DNA of 64,000 nucleotides. Source: Globodera rostochiensis. Lineage: Eukaryota > Nematoda > Chromadorea > Rhabditida > Heteroderidae. This document shows positions 11,009 to 22,760 of the stretch, one piece after another. A model generated the notes under the pieces. That model was not told the DNA's origin. It was given only the letters and a program-made list of their open reading frames with translations, and searched no databases. Location: the NCBI GenBank assembly GCA_018350325.1, contig JAEVLN010000006.1, positions 4,392,056 to 4,456,055 on the forward strand. Reading direction: 5' to 3'. How positions within the stretch are numbered: position 1 is the stretch's first letter; the number at the start of each line of letters is the position of its first letter. The translations under genes were made by a program, and so were the position numbers.

Positions 11009-11600
11009 TTAAAAACGCAAAAAGCTGCTAACTTGTTGCTTCAAAAAGTTAACGTGCCCAATGCAATATTCTCTTTCTTTAACGTCGTTAATTCGCGCGC
11101 ACATAATGGCAAATCCCAGAAACAATTCCGAAAAGTTCTCGGAGACCTGAATAATTTTTAGATAAAATTTTGCAAAATTTAAAAACAACTTTTTTTTTTT
11201 ACATACTTTGACAGTTTTTTTGTGAATTAATTCACAGTAGTCACAAATGCCATCTTGGCGATACTTTTGACTAAAAATATAGAATTTTATTTTTGTATAT
11301 TTGTTACAAATGTAATACATCATTTCCCGAACTTGGCGAAATTTTTGTGCCGCCTTCAAATGGGCTTCTTCAATAAGGCGGAGTTGATCAACCAATTTGC
11401 TTGAGTCCAATAGATCATCGCGCGACAAAACTGATCAATTTTATTATATTTAGGTAATTGTTTATGAATGCTTTTATTGAAAAAAGCCAATTAAAATGAA
11501 TTAATTGAGAGTTTTTAGATAGTTTATTTCTTTATGGCATTACCAACCTTTTTCCAATTGGACTTTTGTCAACAATTTTGCGGTAATGTTTGTAAAATTT
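11009..11600 (-). CDS. Small protein of unknown function, partial gene model
   Basis: A spliced minus-strand reading frame ends at 11009-11011. Likely introns are GTATTACATTTG...TTTTAG near 11315-11270 and GTATGTAAA...TTCAG near 11205-11148, and an upstream one joins an exon ending in VQLEK near 11545. The joined frame is helical and charged (LVDQLRLIEEAHLKAAQKFRQ), with a CDYC pair and a C-terminal INDVKEREYC segment. The 5' end is not defined. I do not recognise the family. Confidence 0.45.
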
Positions 11601-11918
11601 TGCTGGAGTGTGATGAAAAAAATAAAAAATAAAAGTTTATTGTGCGGCATTAATAATTGCTCTAAAATTTGTATCCAAAAAACTTGTCAAAGCTGCGGAT
11701 TTTTAAACATTTTGAGGGGGGTAAAAGGCCAACAAAATCGTAAAATAAAATGTTCAATGCTTAGCTTGAGACCCTTTTTTAACGGGAGTGGGGTGATTAA
11801 TCATTTTTACAAACATTTATTCCGATCACCACATGCGGCATTTAAAAATCATTTCAACCAGAGAAAAACGAATAAATTTTTTAAAGGCCTAAGAGAAAAA
11901 CTAATAAAGTTAAAATAA
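11586..11918 (+). CDS. Lysine-rich ORF, doubtful
   Basis: An open frame of 110 residues with several Cys (CGINNCSKICIQKTC) and a basic tail. It overlaps the 5' end of the minus-strand model. No family recognised and no clear splice context, so it may not be a gene. Confidence 0.2.
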   Translation: MFVKFCWSVMKKIKNKSLLCGINNCSKICIQKTCQSCGFLNILRGVKGQQNRKIKCSMLSLRPFFNGSGVINHFYKHLFRSPHAAFKNHFNQRKTNKFFKGLREKLIKLK

Positions 11919-11982
11919 TATTTAATAAAAATCAAAGATTATGGAATGCTTAATTTCAATAATGTTATCGTAAACCCAAATT

Positions 11983-12290
11983 TTGAGTCTTTTACCCAAA
12001 AAACCAACCCCCAATAATAACAATTTGGGGTCAACCTTAAATAAATATGTGTTTAAATGGTATGATGTATTTCTTTATTCTTTAAATGATTCTTCTGAAC
12101 GAAATGAATTATATTTATTAGAATATTTGGAAAGCAAAATTCAAAAATTAAAAGAAAATTTAGAAATGATATGTGTCCAATTATTTCTTAACTTTATGTG
12201 AGTCACTACAATATATTTTGAGCCGGTTTTCAGATAACGCCGTGTTGATGAATCGAATTTTTACGGGTATCGAGGAGTAAGTATTACATG
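11983..12290 (+). CDS. Possible coding exons, unknown protein
   Basis: A frame with FKWYDVFLYSLNDSSERNEL is followed by an intron ending TTTTCAG (about 12232) and a short continuation DNAVLMNRIFTGIEE before a GTAAGT donor. Part of the first exon is present again in reverse orientation at about 12940-13024. The start and end of the gene are not visible. Confidence 0.3.
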
Positions 12291-13230
12291 AATAAAAAAT
12301 TATTTTGAGACTTTGTGAAATTCAAATTTTACTTTTAAGATTTGAAAATCTGTTTTTGTTTGTTTCTATTTTTTAGGGAAAAAGGTGATAAGTAGATATC
12401 CTACTATTCAATTACTTGCGCGGACATATAAACCTATTCGAACATAATTAAATAATTTTTCAATAAAACTGAAATACTACTTATAATGTACAAAGTTATA
12501 AATCAATCACAAGGTCCAATTTTTGGATAATAAACGCGTGTCGTCTTCATTTAGCATCATAATTAGGCGTATTTCCAACGCGCGGGGGTCAACCGAGAGA
12601 AAGGACAAGCTCAAAATGATATAATCTACATCAATAAAATTACAAATAAGTTTGGGGAAAGGTCGTAACAAACGTGTAAATATTCCGAGCACATCCAGCT
12701 CCACATTTTTCGTCTACAAAATGACCTCCTGAACAAGGCAAAAGCTAATGAGAAGTACAGTTATTCGCAACAAATCAGATTTTTATTGGGTTTCTACATT
12801 TTTGTTGCGAAAAACGGATGCCATTATAATGCCATTTCTTAGAAGCCGTTTGCCATTTTTCCTCGAAGGTGATCTGAGATCCCTGGGCTGAAATCCCAAC
12901 TCTTGACCTGCAAAAAAATTGTGTCGACAAGTGCCGAGTTTAAAATATAATTCATTTCGTTCGGAAGAATCATTTAAAGAATGAAGAAATACATCAGGCC
13001 ATTTAAACAGATATTTATTTAAGGTTAGCCAAAAATCCTTAAATTTTTAGTTCGTTTTTAAAGGAAAATTAACTTTGCACAAGGGGATATTTTCTTAAAT
13101 TTCAACTAAAAAAAAGCAACAAAAAAAACAATTGAATTTGTTAATGGTTTTAACTTATCTTTAACTGTAATTCTTTTTATTATTCTTATTTAATTATTTG
13201 ATGAAATAGTGTGCTAAAAAGAGAGAGTCA
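12291..13230. other. Intergenic sequence with an inverted partial exon copy
   Basis: Apart from the inverted copy at 12940-13024 of the exon segment near 12040-12125, no gene is supported. The open frame at 12507-12704 (minus) has no recognisable features. Confidence 0.4.
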
Positions 13231-13389
13231 AGCGACGAGAGTAATTGGGCATCAACGCACCCTATCTAAAAATTGTTTTTTGAGTAATTGGTTTTTGAAA
13301 TATTTTGGCTTCTGACTCAGGATCAAAGTATGATTTTCATAAACAAATTGTTGAGAAACAAAATTTGAAAAGTAAAGGATTGTAACTAG

Positions 13390-13503
13390 GGTTGCACGGG
13401 ACCGGGACGGGAGTTCCCGGTTTTTTCAGGTCCCGGTCGGGATGGGATTTTTGAAAACTGAAAGTCCCGGTCCCGGTTTTTTGGTCCCGCCGGGACCGGG
13501 ACT
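13390..13503. mobile_element. Truncated hAT-type element (GGGACCGGGAC words)
   Basis: Begins TAGGGTTGCACGGGACCGGG, as does the fragment at about 46988. A matching right terminus was not found in either place. The interior is reiterated GGTCCCGG. Confidence 0.5.
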
Positions 13504-13739
13504 AAATGTACACTCCTAATGATGGCATCACCGATCAATCTTTTTTACAAGGCTCTCCCCAAGTGACTCGGTGCCGAAAACGCCCCCCCCCCCCTCCCGG
13601 TTTAAAACCGATCGTGCACTACCTTAGTCGCAATTTAACTGTAATTCTTTTCATTTATTCTTGTACATTTTATTTTGTAAAGAAATAGTGTGCTAAAATG
13701 AGAGAGTCAGACGACGAGAGTATTTTGGGCATCAACGCA

Positions 13740-14645
13740 CCATATCTAAAAATTGTTTTGTTTTTCCTTAATAAATCAGAACTTGAACGATGTATGCCCC
13801 CAAGGATTTTAGACCTGGTAATAATTTCGCGCAATGCAATTTTGGTACTGTCTTAACGAAAGATTGGCCTTAAAATTGTTTTCAATAAATAAATATTTCA
13901 CTATTCATTTTAAGTAGTTCTTTTAATATTTATTTTTTGATAAATGGTGTGCAAAGAGAGCTGGGTGACAAGAGTAGCTAAAAAGAGAGAGTTGGCTGAA
14001 GAGAGAGAGTAGACGACGAGAGTAATTTAGGCATCAACGCACCATATCTAAAAATTGTTTTGTTTTTCCTTAATAAATCAGAACTTGAACGATGTATGCC
14101 CCCAAGGATTTTAGACCTGGTAATAATTTCGCGCAATGCAATTTTGGTACTGTCTTAACGAAAGATTGGCCTTAAAATTGTTTTCAATAAATAAATATTT
14201 CACTATTCATTTTAAGTAGTTCTTTTAATATTTATTTTTTGATAAATGGTGTGCAAAGAGAGCTGGGTGACAAGAGTAGCTAAAAAGAGAGAGTTGGCTG
14301 AAGAGAGAGAGTAGGCGACGAGAGTATTTTGGGCATCAACGCACCATATCTAAAAATTGTTTTGTTTTTCCTTAATAAATCAGAACTTGAACGATGTATG
14401 CCCCCAAGGATTTTAGACCTGGTAATAATTTCGCGCAATGCAATTTTGGTACTGTCTTAACGAAAGATTGGCCTTAAAATTGTTTTCAATAAATAAATAT
14501 TTCACTATTCATTTTAAGTAGTTCTTTTAATATTTATTTTTTGATAAATGGTGTGCAAAGAGAGCTGGGTGACAAGAGTAGCTAAAAAGAGAGAGTTGGC
14601 TGAAGAGAGAGAGTAGACGACGAGAGTAATTTAGGCATCAACGCA
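13740..14645. repeat. 302-bp tandem repeat, three copies
   Basis: The same 302-bp unit repeats three times with near identity: the word ACTTGAACGATGTATGCCCC begins at 13781, 14083 and 14385. Each unit contains AACGCACCATATCTAAAAA, GGATTTTAGACCTGGTAATA and AGAGAGCTGGGTGACAAGAG. It is an array built from the GGGTGCGTT dispersed repeat. Confidence 0.9.
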
Positions 14646-14660
14646 CCCTATCTAAAAATG

Positions 14661-15760
14661 GTTTTACTTTTTCCTTAAGAGATCAGAAAATGCATGCAGC
14701 GTTGACCGAAAGAGTCGAGGTTTAGCAATTTTTGGACAGTTCGACCGAAAGGTTGAACTTAAACACCGCTTTCAATAAAAGATTATGGCATGGTTGTAAA
14801 AGACAAAATTTGACCTTAAAAATTGGGCGTTTTCTGAGCTTCCTTGGATTGCCAAATTTTTCTGTTATGTCCTTGAAAATCAACATATCTGTTAAAAATA
14901 TTTTACAAATCATATAAAATAACTAATATAAGTAAAAATCCGTAAAAAAACATTAATGGGAGCGATAAACTAAAATAAAACCAAGTTTTATTTGTTTAAA
15001 TTCCATCACCCAGTCAGTATTCATTTAATTTCTTTTTCTGTTGGGATTTTTATTTTTTATTTTTGCTTTTGTATGTTAAGAAAGGAATGAATGAGTACGG
15101 CACAAAATTTATGTCATTTTTTTCCTATGTTTAGCCCATTGAAATCATAAAAATCAAATCATTTGGTAACAAAAAACAAATGTTTGACAATCCGAAGAAA
15201 GGGGACAAACTGTTGAAAGAAATGCGATTTAATCAAAAAAAAATCGATTGATTTCCCGAAGATTGGTGCCCCCCCCCCCCCTCTAAAGTTGGCAATGATA
15301 GGGCCGGCGGTTTTAAACCGAGGGTTCCGGTATTTTCTTAACAAATATCGTTAAAATCTTAAATTTTTCCCGGAACGGACTCCATTATCGTATTTTTAAT
15401 GATAAATACCCAAATCGCTACTTTGTCTCGACTCGCTTCACCATTTTTACTTTTTTTCAAAAACCGTTTAAGACATTTTTACAATTAAAAATGCATTTAT
15501 TTTCCTCGATGAGCTAAAACGAACAGTATCATTTTTAGGCTCTAGTAACTACAATGAGCTGAGACCGACCCGACCTCTTAAAATTTGTTTCAAATCCTGG
15601 AGAAAAATGTCCTTAAAAATGCATTAACTTAATATAAATTTGATAAAAAAACATGCAATTGCGCATAAAGTGTAATGATTTACCAAAATTTTGGAAAGGG
15701 GGGATGCATTCAAAAACCCCGGTTAACCAGTATTATAAACAGGGTCTTGCCATACCCTAT
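14661..15760. other. Gene-free AT-rich stretch
   Basis: No supported gene. Short frames at 14722-14917 lie on both strands over the same bases and are not convincing. A poly-C tract is at about 15266-15280. Confidence 0.45.
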
Positions 15761-16334
15761 TTTGAAGGATGCGATTGTTATGAAATTGAAATCATGAAAT
15801 ACTCTTTTAATTAAAGATGGTGCTTAAGTCCACCCTTTCGGTAGGACATTCCAAAAATTTGTGTATATATATATATGGCAGCCGGGGATGCTCAATGAAC
15901 TGTACAATTTCTGATTTCTTAAGGAAAAACTAAAACAATTTTTAGATAGGGTGCGTTGATGCCCTTACTCTCGTCGCCTACTCTCCTCTCTCTCTTTAGC
16001 TAACTCTCTCATTTTAGCTACTCTTGTCACACGACCGACTCTCTTTGTCAAAACTAACCAAAACCAGAACCAGTCAATTTTTGGGTGAAAACCTTCAAAA
16101 TTCGTTATTCTAAATTAATTTTTTCCTCTCAGAAGTGTGAATGTACTATCTTTACATGTTTTGGAAAAGTTATAAAAAAACCAAATAAAAAAATTTTAGG
16201 GAAAATTTCGATCTTTGGGGGGGGGAATATGAATTTATTGTGGAAAAATGTCGAAATATTGATTTATATTGATTGAAAAAAGTCGCTGTAATTCTAACAA
16301 TTTTTCAATGCTATTTCCGAGCTTCTTTCAGAAA
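15760..16334. repeat. Dispersed block shared with 32.86-33.6 kb
   Basis: Nearly the same sequence lies downstream of coiled-coil copies B and C: TGAAATTGAAATCATGAAAT, GGTAGGACATTCCAAAAATT, a TATATATATATGGCA tract, GGGTGCGTTGATGCCC and CTAACTCTCTC words. It shows that the 3' flank was duplicated together with the genes. Confidence 0.7.
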
Positions 16335-19088
16335 TCATTCCCCCCATGGAGAAACGTATGCGTCGCGTGGAGGAGGAACGTATTTTCTGCGCATTAAAAG
16401 TCTTCTTAATTGGTGATGCTCATTAGCATTCGGAGCCTCTGAAAAATAATCGATTAATCATAAATTAATTAAATTTCTTTTAAAGTTTCCTTACGTTGTT
16501 GGATCCCCACAAACTGATTTGTCGTCGAATTATTCGAAGCGTGAGTGCCTTAATTAAAATTTTTTAAAAATATATTCTCACAAAATACGAATGTTATAAA
16601 TCGATAATTAATTTCATAAATTTAATAAAATTTCTTTTAAAGTTTCCTTACTTTCGATCCGCACATGATTTGTCGTCGAATTATTCGGAGCGTCAGCGTC
16701 TGAATTAAAATTTGTTTTAAATACCTCGGATTTTAAACGAGAAAAACCCCCCGGGGGCTTCTTATTGTGAAAACCACGATTTTGGGGTTCTTAATCTCGG
16801 CTGGACATTTTTCTTAAAAAATCACAAGCTCAACTTAGGCTATCTATATTCAATAATCTAATAAAATTTAAAACCCAGGACTTGGCTTCACGAGGATAAA
16901 ATTGACGAGAGGTTCGCCTAATTATATCAACGATTATGTGATTTGATCAGAAGATTAACATATTTATAAAATATTGATGTAATTATCATTCAACTATTTT
17001 GGCATTTTTAAAATTAATCCTTATGAAAAATTCAAGGCGGGGGGGGGGGGGGGGCTCTCCACGCTACGGCCCTGCTAATTAGATTTTAAGAAAATATAAA
17101 TTTATAATTTTCAATATATTAAAAGCTCAAACTGTTGCCTAAGAGACGGGGAATTTGCGAATTCAGAACAAATTTTTTGGTTAAAATTACCTTTTCCATT
17201 TATTTTATCATTTAACACGGCAATTGTCTGCTGCAAGTCGATGATGGTCTGTTGCTGTTTGTTCTGATACTGCTCCAGCTTTACATGGATGTTCAGTTGC
17301 TGTTGCTTCTGATACTGCTCCATTTTTGCACTCAATTCGCCCTTTAGTTGATTCATTCCCTTTAATTAATTAATTTAAATTTTAAATACAATTTAAATGT
17401 AAGGATAATGCTTAAAAAATAGAGTTGGACACCGGTACTGAACTGAAATTTCCATTTTGGGACTGTAATTTGGCCAAAATTCCTTCAAAACTCCCTTATA
17501 ATGGTCCCGCTTTGTTACCCGTTATTTTTATTTCCCACCTTTTCGAGCTCTTTCTTCGAATTGTTTCCCAATTCATCCATTTTCTTATGATTTTTGTTCT
17601 GTTCTTCAATAAACTGCCCCAAAATGTTGTTCAGTTTCTCGTCACGTTCATTGAATTGCTAAAAAGTTGTATTGAACATGATCCCTTTAAACTTGCTTTT
17701 TGATCAACATTTTGTTGTTCAGCATAAGCCGTTTGCTTTTGCTCAAGTGCATTAAGTCTTTGCAACAATGCTTTCTGATCACTTTGCAACTCCAAGTTCT
17801 GTTGCTTCAATTCCGAGATGACCATCGATTGGACAGACTTCAGCGACTCATCCATTTTGCGTAGAAGTTCCTCCTGATCATTCTTTTGCTTCTGTTCCAA
17901 GTCGCTGATCGCCGTTTCGACTCGTGAAAACTGATCAATGGAAACTGAAATAATGCAAAACAAATTAAATTAATTGGTTATTGATTTTGAAGAATCGCTT
18001 TTTCCTTGAAGACAGAGCAAAACATAATTCTCCTTACCGCATTGCTCCTGGTCCTTATTTAGCCAACCAATTTTGTCATTGATTTCCTTTTGGTGCTGTT
18101 GCTGCTTCAACTTCATCTCTTCCATTAGATTCTTTAGTTTCTCGTTTTCCTCTTGGTTCTGTTGCTGTTTGTTCTGATACTCCTCCTTATTTGTGTGCAG
18201 AGCTTTGTGATCTTCAACCAGTTTTTGATGTTCCAAAGTGACCTTCGCTTCCATCTGAACAACAAACTTTTATTGTTATTTAAATTTTGTATTTGGATAT
18301 CAATTTATTATTCAAATTCATTTTTTCAGAGAATTCAAAGTTCCCACCTCGTCAATCTTTGCACGATGTTCGATTTGATCAGCTTTCTGCTTACGTTCCA
18401 ACTCATCGGTCTTTGCTCTGCGACCCAAAACAAAATTAATTTTTTCTTTTTGGTTCTGTTGCTGCTTCAATTTGTGCATGTCCAGCACCTCTTCTACTGT
18501 CATGCACTTGCAAGCATTTAGCTGTTTCTGATGTGCCAACTCGGCGCGGAGTTCCTTCTGAATAAATGGCAAAAGTTAAAAAAAAAGATTATTTTTGTTA
18601 GAATATTTTTATTACATTTTCTAGCTCGAGTTTTGTAATTCTTTTCCATTCCTCCATCTGTTCAAGCCTTTTGCCGAATAATTCGTTTGTGTTCTTCGAT
18701 TCCTCCTTGTACTGCTTCAATTCTTCCTCCAACTCCTTCATGCCCTTTAACTCCTTCTTTATGTCCTTCAATTCTTCCTTGACCTCCTTCAATTCCAGTT
18801 CCATCTCTTCAATTTTGTTTCGGTTTCCCAAAGTGTCGGCATCCACAACTTCTGAAAACATTTTTAAGCTAAATGTTTCAAAAGTGTTATTTTTCAAAAT
18901 AAATTTAATTTAAAAAAAGTGTTTTTTTTTACTTTTTCCAAATTCTTCGGAAGGGTCCAAATTGGCGCAGGTTAACCACAAAACGTCTGTAAACATTGAC
19001 AATTATTTAATAAATATTAATAAAATCGATGATTTTTACCCGTATCAGCGGTTATTTCGCCATTGATTGATTCAGTTGAAATTGACAT
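16335..19088 (-). CDS. Coiled-coil protein gene, copy B
   Basis: The best-preserved copy of the coiled-coil family without SPRY. It starts [10 protein letters not shown] at 19088 and runs through exons paralogous to copy [55 protein letters not shown] and KKLQN-like heptads. It keeps the GC-AG intron near 17.70-17.66 kb, reads CAG at the site of copy A's TAG, and retains the GT donor lost in A. Compared with A it has a longer Lys/Glu exon (18.60-18.85 kb) and an extra intron near 17.95-18.05 kb. The last exon gives [20 protein letters not shown] and stops at 16335-16337. The product is predicted to be a long coiled coil, with no signal peptide and no SPRY. A second, degenerate copy of the penultimate exon lies at about 16640-16710. 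Confidence 0.65.
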
Positions 19089-19590
19089 ACCTATTCATTT
19101 ACTACAAAATCCGTTTATTTTATTTTAATTATTTAATGGAAAACGTAAAGCCAAATCAAAAATGAACAAATTGTTGGCTTAAAATTAGCAAAAAATGAAA
19201 ATTATTTATTTTATAGACTAAAAGTTGGGATTATCTTATAAATATTTGAATGAACATTTCTTTGGGCAAAATGGACCCCCAAAACGGGGGGATGGGCACT
19301 TTCGTTGTTGGGAATTTATCTCCATAAATTTGAATGTTTTATTCGCTTCCAGCAAAATGTTGACCCCGCGAATTGTGAGAAAAGAATTCAAATGTTACGA
19401 TTAATAAAAATTGGTAATTATTTTTTCAGTCAATTTAATGCAGTTTTTGAAAATCTATCCTTAATTCTGCTGAATTCGAATTCAGCTATTATGCATACCT
19501 ATATGTTTTAGCACCGACCTGGAAATTCTTTTTAGAATTTAATTATTTTATTACGAAAAAAATGGCACTTTTGAGCTTGATAATTATAAT
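19089..19590 (-). promoter_or_regulatory. Conserved upstream block of copy B
   Basis: Inverted match to 640-1060 and to the blocks upstream of copies C and D, including TTATAAATATTTGAATG and CAAAATGTTGACCCCGCG. It is the likely 5' regulatory region, duplicated with the gene. Confidence 0.5.
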
Positions 19591-20640
19591 TAATAGAAGC
19601 AACTTTCTCAAGCTGTATAATAATCTTTTTTTAAAATAATACCTTTATTGGTAAAAAGGTCCGCTTTACCCGGAAATTGCCCATGTTTACGATTTTTTTA
19701 ATTGGTCTTTATTTTGAACTTAACTTTTTTTGTTTGAACGATAAGAAAACATTTATTTATAAATACTCTCTTTAAGAGAAGAAAGCTCCGAGTTATCTGA
19801 GTTTACTATCTTTATATTGAATTTTTTATGGTAAATTTAATAAAAGTTAGCGAATAAGTCCCCAAAATAAGTCTTTGATCGGTTTAGGGCGGGTGGGGAG
19901 TTATTATTTGACAATAAAATTGGAAATCTGATCTATTTTTCTATATGTGAGCACCAAAAACCACAAAAAAAGTTCCAGTTATTCCATTTCCGTTTGCGCT
20001 TTGAGCCGAAGAAACAATTAAGAAGCTAAAAAATTGCTTTACCTTTTTAAATTTAATAAGCATTTGCTCTCAACACATTGAGTCACAATTCAAAATGTTG
20101 TGTTGTTTTATTGCAATTTTTTCTTAAGCATAAACTTTATGTGCAATAAATTGCTTCCAACCGATTTTTTTTGTGAGTTTTAAGCATTCGAATTTGATGT
20201 AAAAAACAACATTTTTTTATGAAAGAAAATTGCCAAAGTGAAACAAAATTTGAGAGCATAAAATGGTCATCGGATAAAAATGATGGATAAATCGTCCGGC
20301 CCAATTAATAGGGCCAACATCAATTGACTGGTTGATTTGTTGCCGCGCCTCCAGTCCACCCTCAATTATTTTGCGACGGCCTGTGACTCTCTAAATGGTG
20401 ATTTGATTGGTGGCCGATCGTTTTGTCACTGATCTGATCATTCCGTCAATGAGTTGTGCAAAAGTTAAGGAAAAATTGAAGATATCAAAAACTTTATCGA
20501 CTCCTCTCGCACGATCCCGGATTAGAAAAGCTTAAAAAGATGCAAAAATTCTAAAATGCATTTGAAATGTAATTTGGTTTAAAAATAAAAAAACCTAAAT
20601 TTGTGGGTGGGACGGGACTGACCCGTCTTGTTCTCTCTTC
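19591..20640. other. Intergenic, no feature recognised
   Basis: AT-rich sequence with no supported gene, RNA or long inverted repeat. Confidence 0.45.
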
Positions 20641-20698
20641 ACCTACCTAAGCGGCCACTGCGGTACCGGCAGCTCCAACAACAGCGCCCACCGCAACG

Positions 20699-21512
20699 CT
20701 AACGCCAGTAACAGCGCCAATTCCAGCCAATTCCAGCGCCGATCACAGCGGCCACCGGGGCGGCCACTGTTGCCGCAGTGCCCAGCCCCACGGCCCCCAC
20801 AACGGCCCCCGCAACTGCCGCAATATCCTGGAATTATAGAAATTATTGTTTTCTTTAAAATATTTTTTTTACTAGTCCGAGGTCCATTGTTAATGTATTG
20901 TTTTTTTTTAAATATTTTTTTTTATTAGTCCGAGGTCCATTGTTAATGCTTTTTGATGTGTAAAAAACAATTAAGCTAATAGCGTTTTAAATACATACAA
21001 ATAAATTGCTCTAAAACCCCAACTCGTTCCCGCCCAACTCGTTCACCTTTTCAACAGTTTTTTCGTTATAACTTCTTTCAAAGCTAGCCAAATCAATTAT
21101 TTTTGGCGTTATTCGAAAGCTAGGAGGAGGAGAAGCTATTAGCAAGCAAAAGCTAAGCGATTGGCAAAGCCTCAAGGAAGTTATAACGAAAAAACTGTTG
21201 AATAGGTGAAAGAGTTGGCCGGGAACGAGTTGGGGTCCGTCCCAAAAAAAAACAACAGAAAAACTTAAATTATCGAAATCCAAAGGTTTCGACCCAGCCC
21301 TGGGCCCGGGTCAGAAACAGCCAGTTGAGATATTAAACCAAATTTACCCCTCCCCCCCCCACAACTCACCGGTAAAGCTGGCATCTCCCTCGCAATCTCC
21401 GCGATCTTCTTATCAACCTCTCCAACAAACTCACCAACCTCCTAAAACAACCATATTTATAGACTTTGTTTTACTTTTCATATTTTTTTACCTTCACTAA
21501 ATTCTGCCCCAT
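20699..21512 (-). CDS. Small Gly/Ala-rich hydrophobic protein
   Basis: Three exons: 21512-21492 (MGQNLVK), 21441-21370 (EVGEFVGEVDKKIAEIAREM) and 20827-20699. All junctions are phase 0 with good GT/AG signals. The third exon encodes a long run of Ala, Gly and Val with glycine-zipper spacing (VVGAVGLGTAATVAAPVAA), typical of membrane-inserting helices. A direct 10-bp duplication (CCAATTCCAG twice, 20717-20736 on the plus strand) shifts the frame, so the protein ends in a short foreign tail. Before the duplication the Gly/Ala run continues to a stop near 20647. No signal peptide. Function unknown. Confidence 0.55.
21016..21236. mobile_element. Foldback MITE in intron 2 of the Gly/Ala gene
   Basis: Arms of about 60 bp are inverted: CCCCAACTCGTTCCCG and CAACAGTTTTTTCGTTATAA on the left match the reverse complement on the right. 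The loop is about 100 bp. Confidence 0.8.
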
Positions 21513-21919
21513 TGTTAATGGTGTATGATGTGTAAAACAACGGCTAATTGTAAGTATAAAAACGCTTTTTTCAAATTTCGTAAATGGCAAAAATCTGAAT
21601 AAGCTAGAATTTACGCGGACCCAACGCTTAAAAATCCCGGGTTGGTTCCCGGGCCACCAGAAACAGCAGCCAGCAGCAGGCGTGGGACAGCATGTTTGGG
21701 CCAAAATTACAATATACCGTGTATTGTAATTTCGCATGCGACAATATTTTTCAACCTCTTCAGAAAGGGCGACATTATTAGAGGAGAAAATGAATGATTT
21801 TTGTGATACGAGTACTGCTGTTTCAAACTGAACTTTAGCCGGCCTAATAGGGTTGGGAACACCGACTTGTAACCAGGCAGGCTTTTTCTTGATTAATTAT
21901 CATTTTTTGCTTAGTACTA

Positions 21920-22245
21920 GTATATGAAATGTCGCGTATATGAAATGAAATGTCGCGTATATGAAATGTCGCGTGTATGAAATGAATGTCGCGTATATGA
22001 AATGTTGTGTATATGAAAATGTCGGGTATATGAAATGAAATGTCGCGTATATGAAATGTCGCGTGTATGAAATGAATGTCGCGTATATGAAATGTCGTGT
22101 ATATGAAAATGTCGGGTATATGAAATGTCGCGTATACGAAATGTCGCGTATATGAAATGTCGCGTATATGAAACGTCGTGTATATGAAATAAAATGTCGC
22201 GTATATGAAATGAAATGTCGCGTATATGAAATGAAATGTCGCGTG
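21920..22245. repeat. Tandem GTCGCGTATATGAAAT array
   Basis: About 16-21-bp units of ATGTCGCGTATATGAA repeat some 18 times. A related but palindromic array (CGACATTTCATACACG and its complement) is at 42405-42597. Both abut GCGCCCCG on one side and an AAGCAAAAA-type edge on the other, so they are one family. The open frames here are repeat artefacts. Confidence 0.85.
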
Positions 22246-22754
22246 CGCCCCGTTTCAAGGGTAGGATGACATTTCGCCGAGTAAGCCCAAAACTGGACAT
22301 CAAAGTCTGCATTAAGGATCCAAAAATTGTCAGGAAAAGACAACGAAATGTGAAAAATTTAAACAGATAATTTCGGATTACTCGGCAAAATGTACACACA
22401 CCGGTTTAAGCGTTTTGAAGGTCAAAAAACGCGAATGTTGAGCTATTAAGCAAATGTATGAAAAAATGCGTGTAAAAATAATAATAATTTCTCTAAAAAC
22501 CTTTCTTACATTGTAAAATTAATTGTTAAAAAAACTAAAAAAATTGATTTTTTTTTTAAGATTTGAAAAATTTTGATCCTTAAGGATGTATTGAGCAACA
22601 AAAAAAGGGTTGATTTTATGGGGGGGGCGCATTGCCGGGCATAGGGAAAAAACTTCTGTCAAAGATCTTGAACAAGAAAAACATTAGGCACTTACAAGAA
22701 AAAATTAAAAAATTCGTAACTCAAAAAATCAGTCAAATGACTAAAATTGCAAAG

Positions 22755-22760
22755 GTAGAG
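22755..22760. other. Target-site duplication, left
   Basis: GTAGAG immediately before the left terminus of the element at 22761. The identical hexamer follows the right terminus at 32181-32186. Confidence 0.88.

Noticed and set aside
21900..22399. Open frames of 147 and 160 residues made of YTRHFI repeats (minus)
   Set aside because: They are translations of the GTCGCGTATATGAAAT array in two frames, with no non-repeat coding part.
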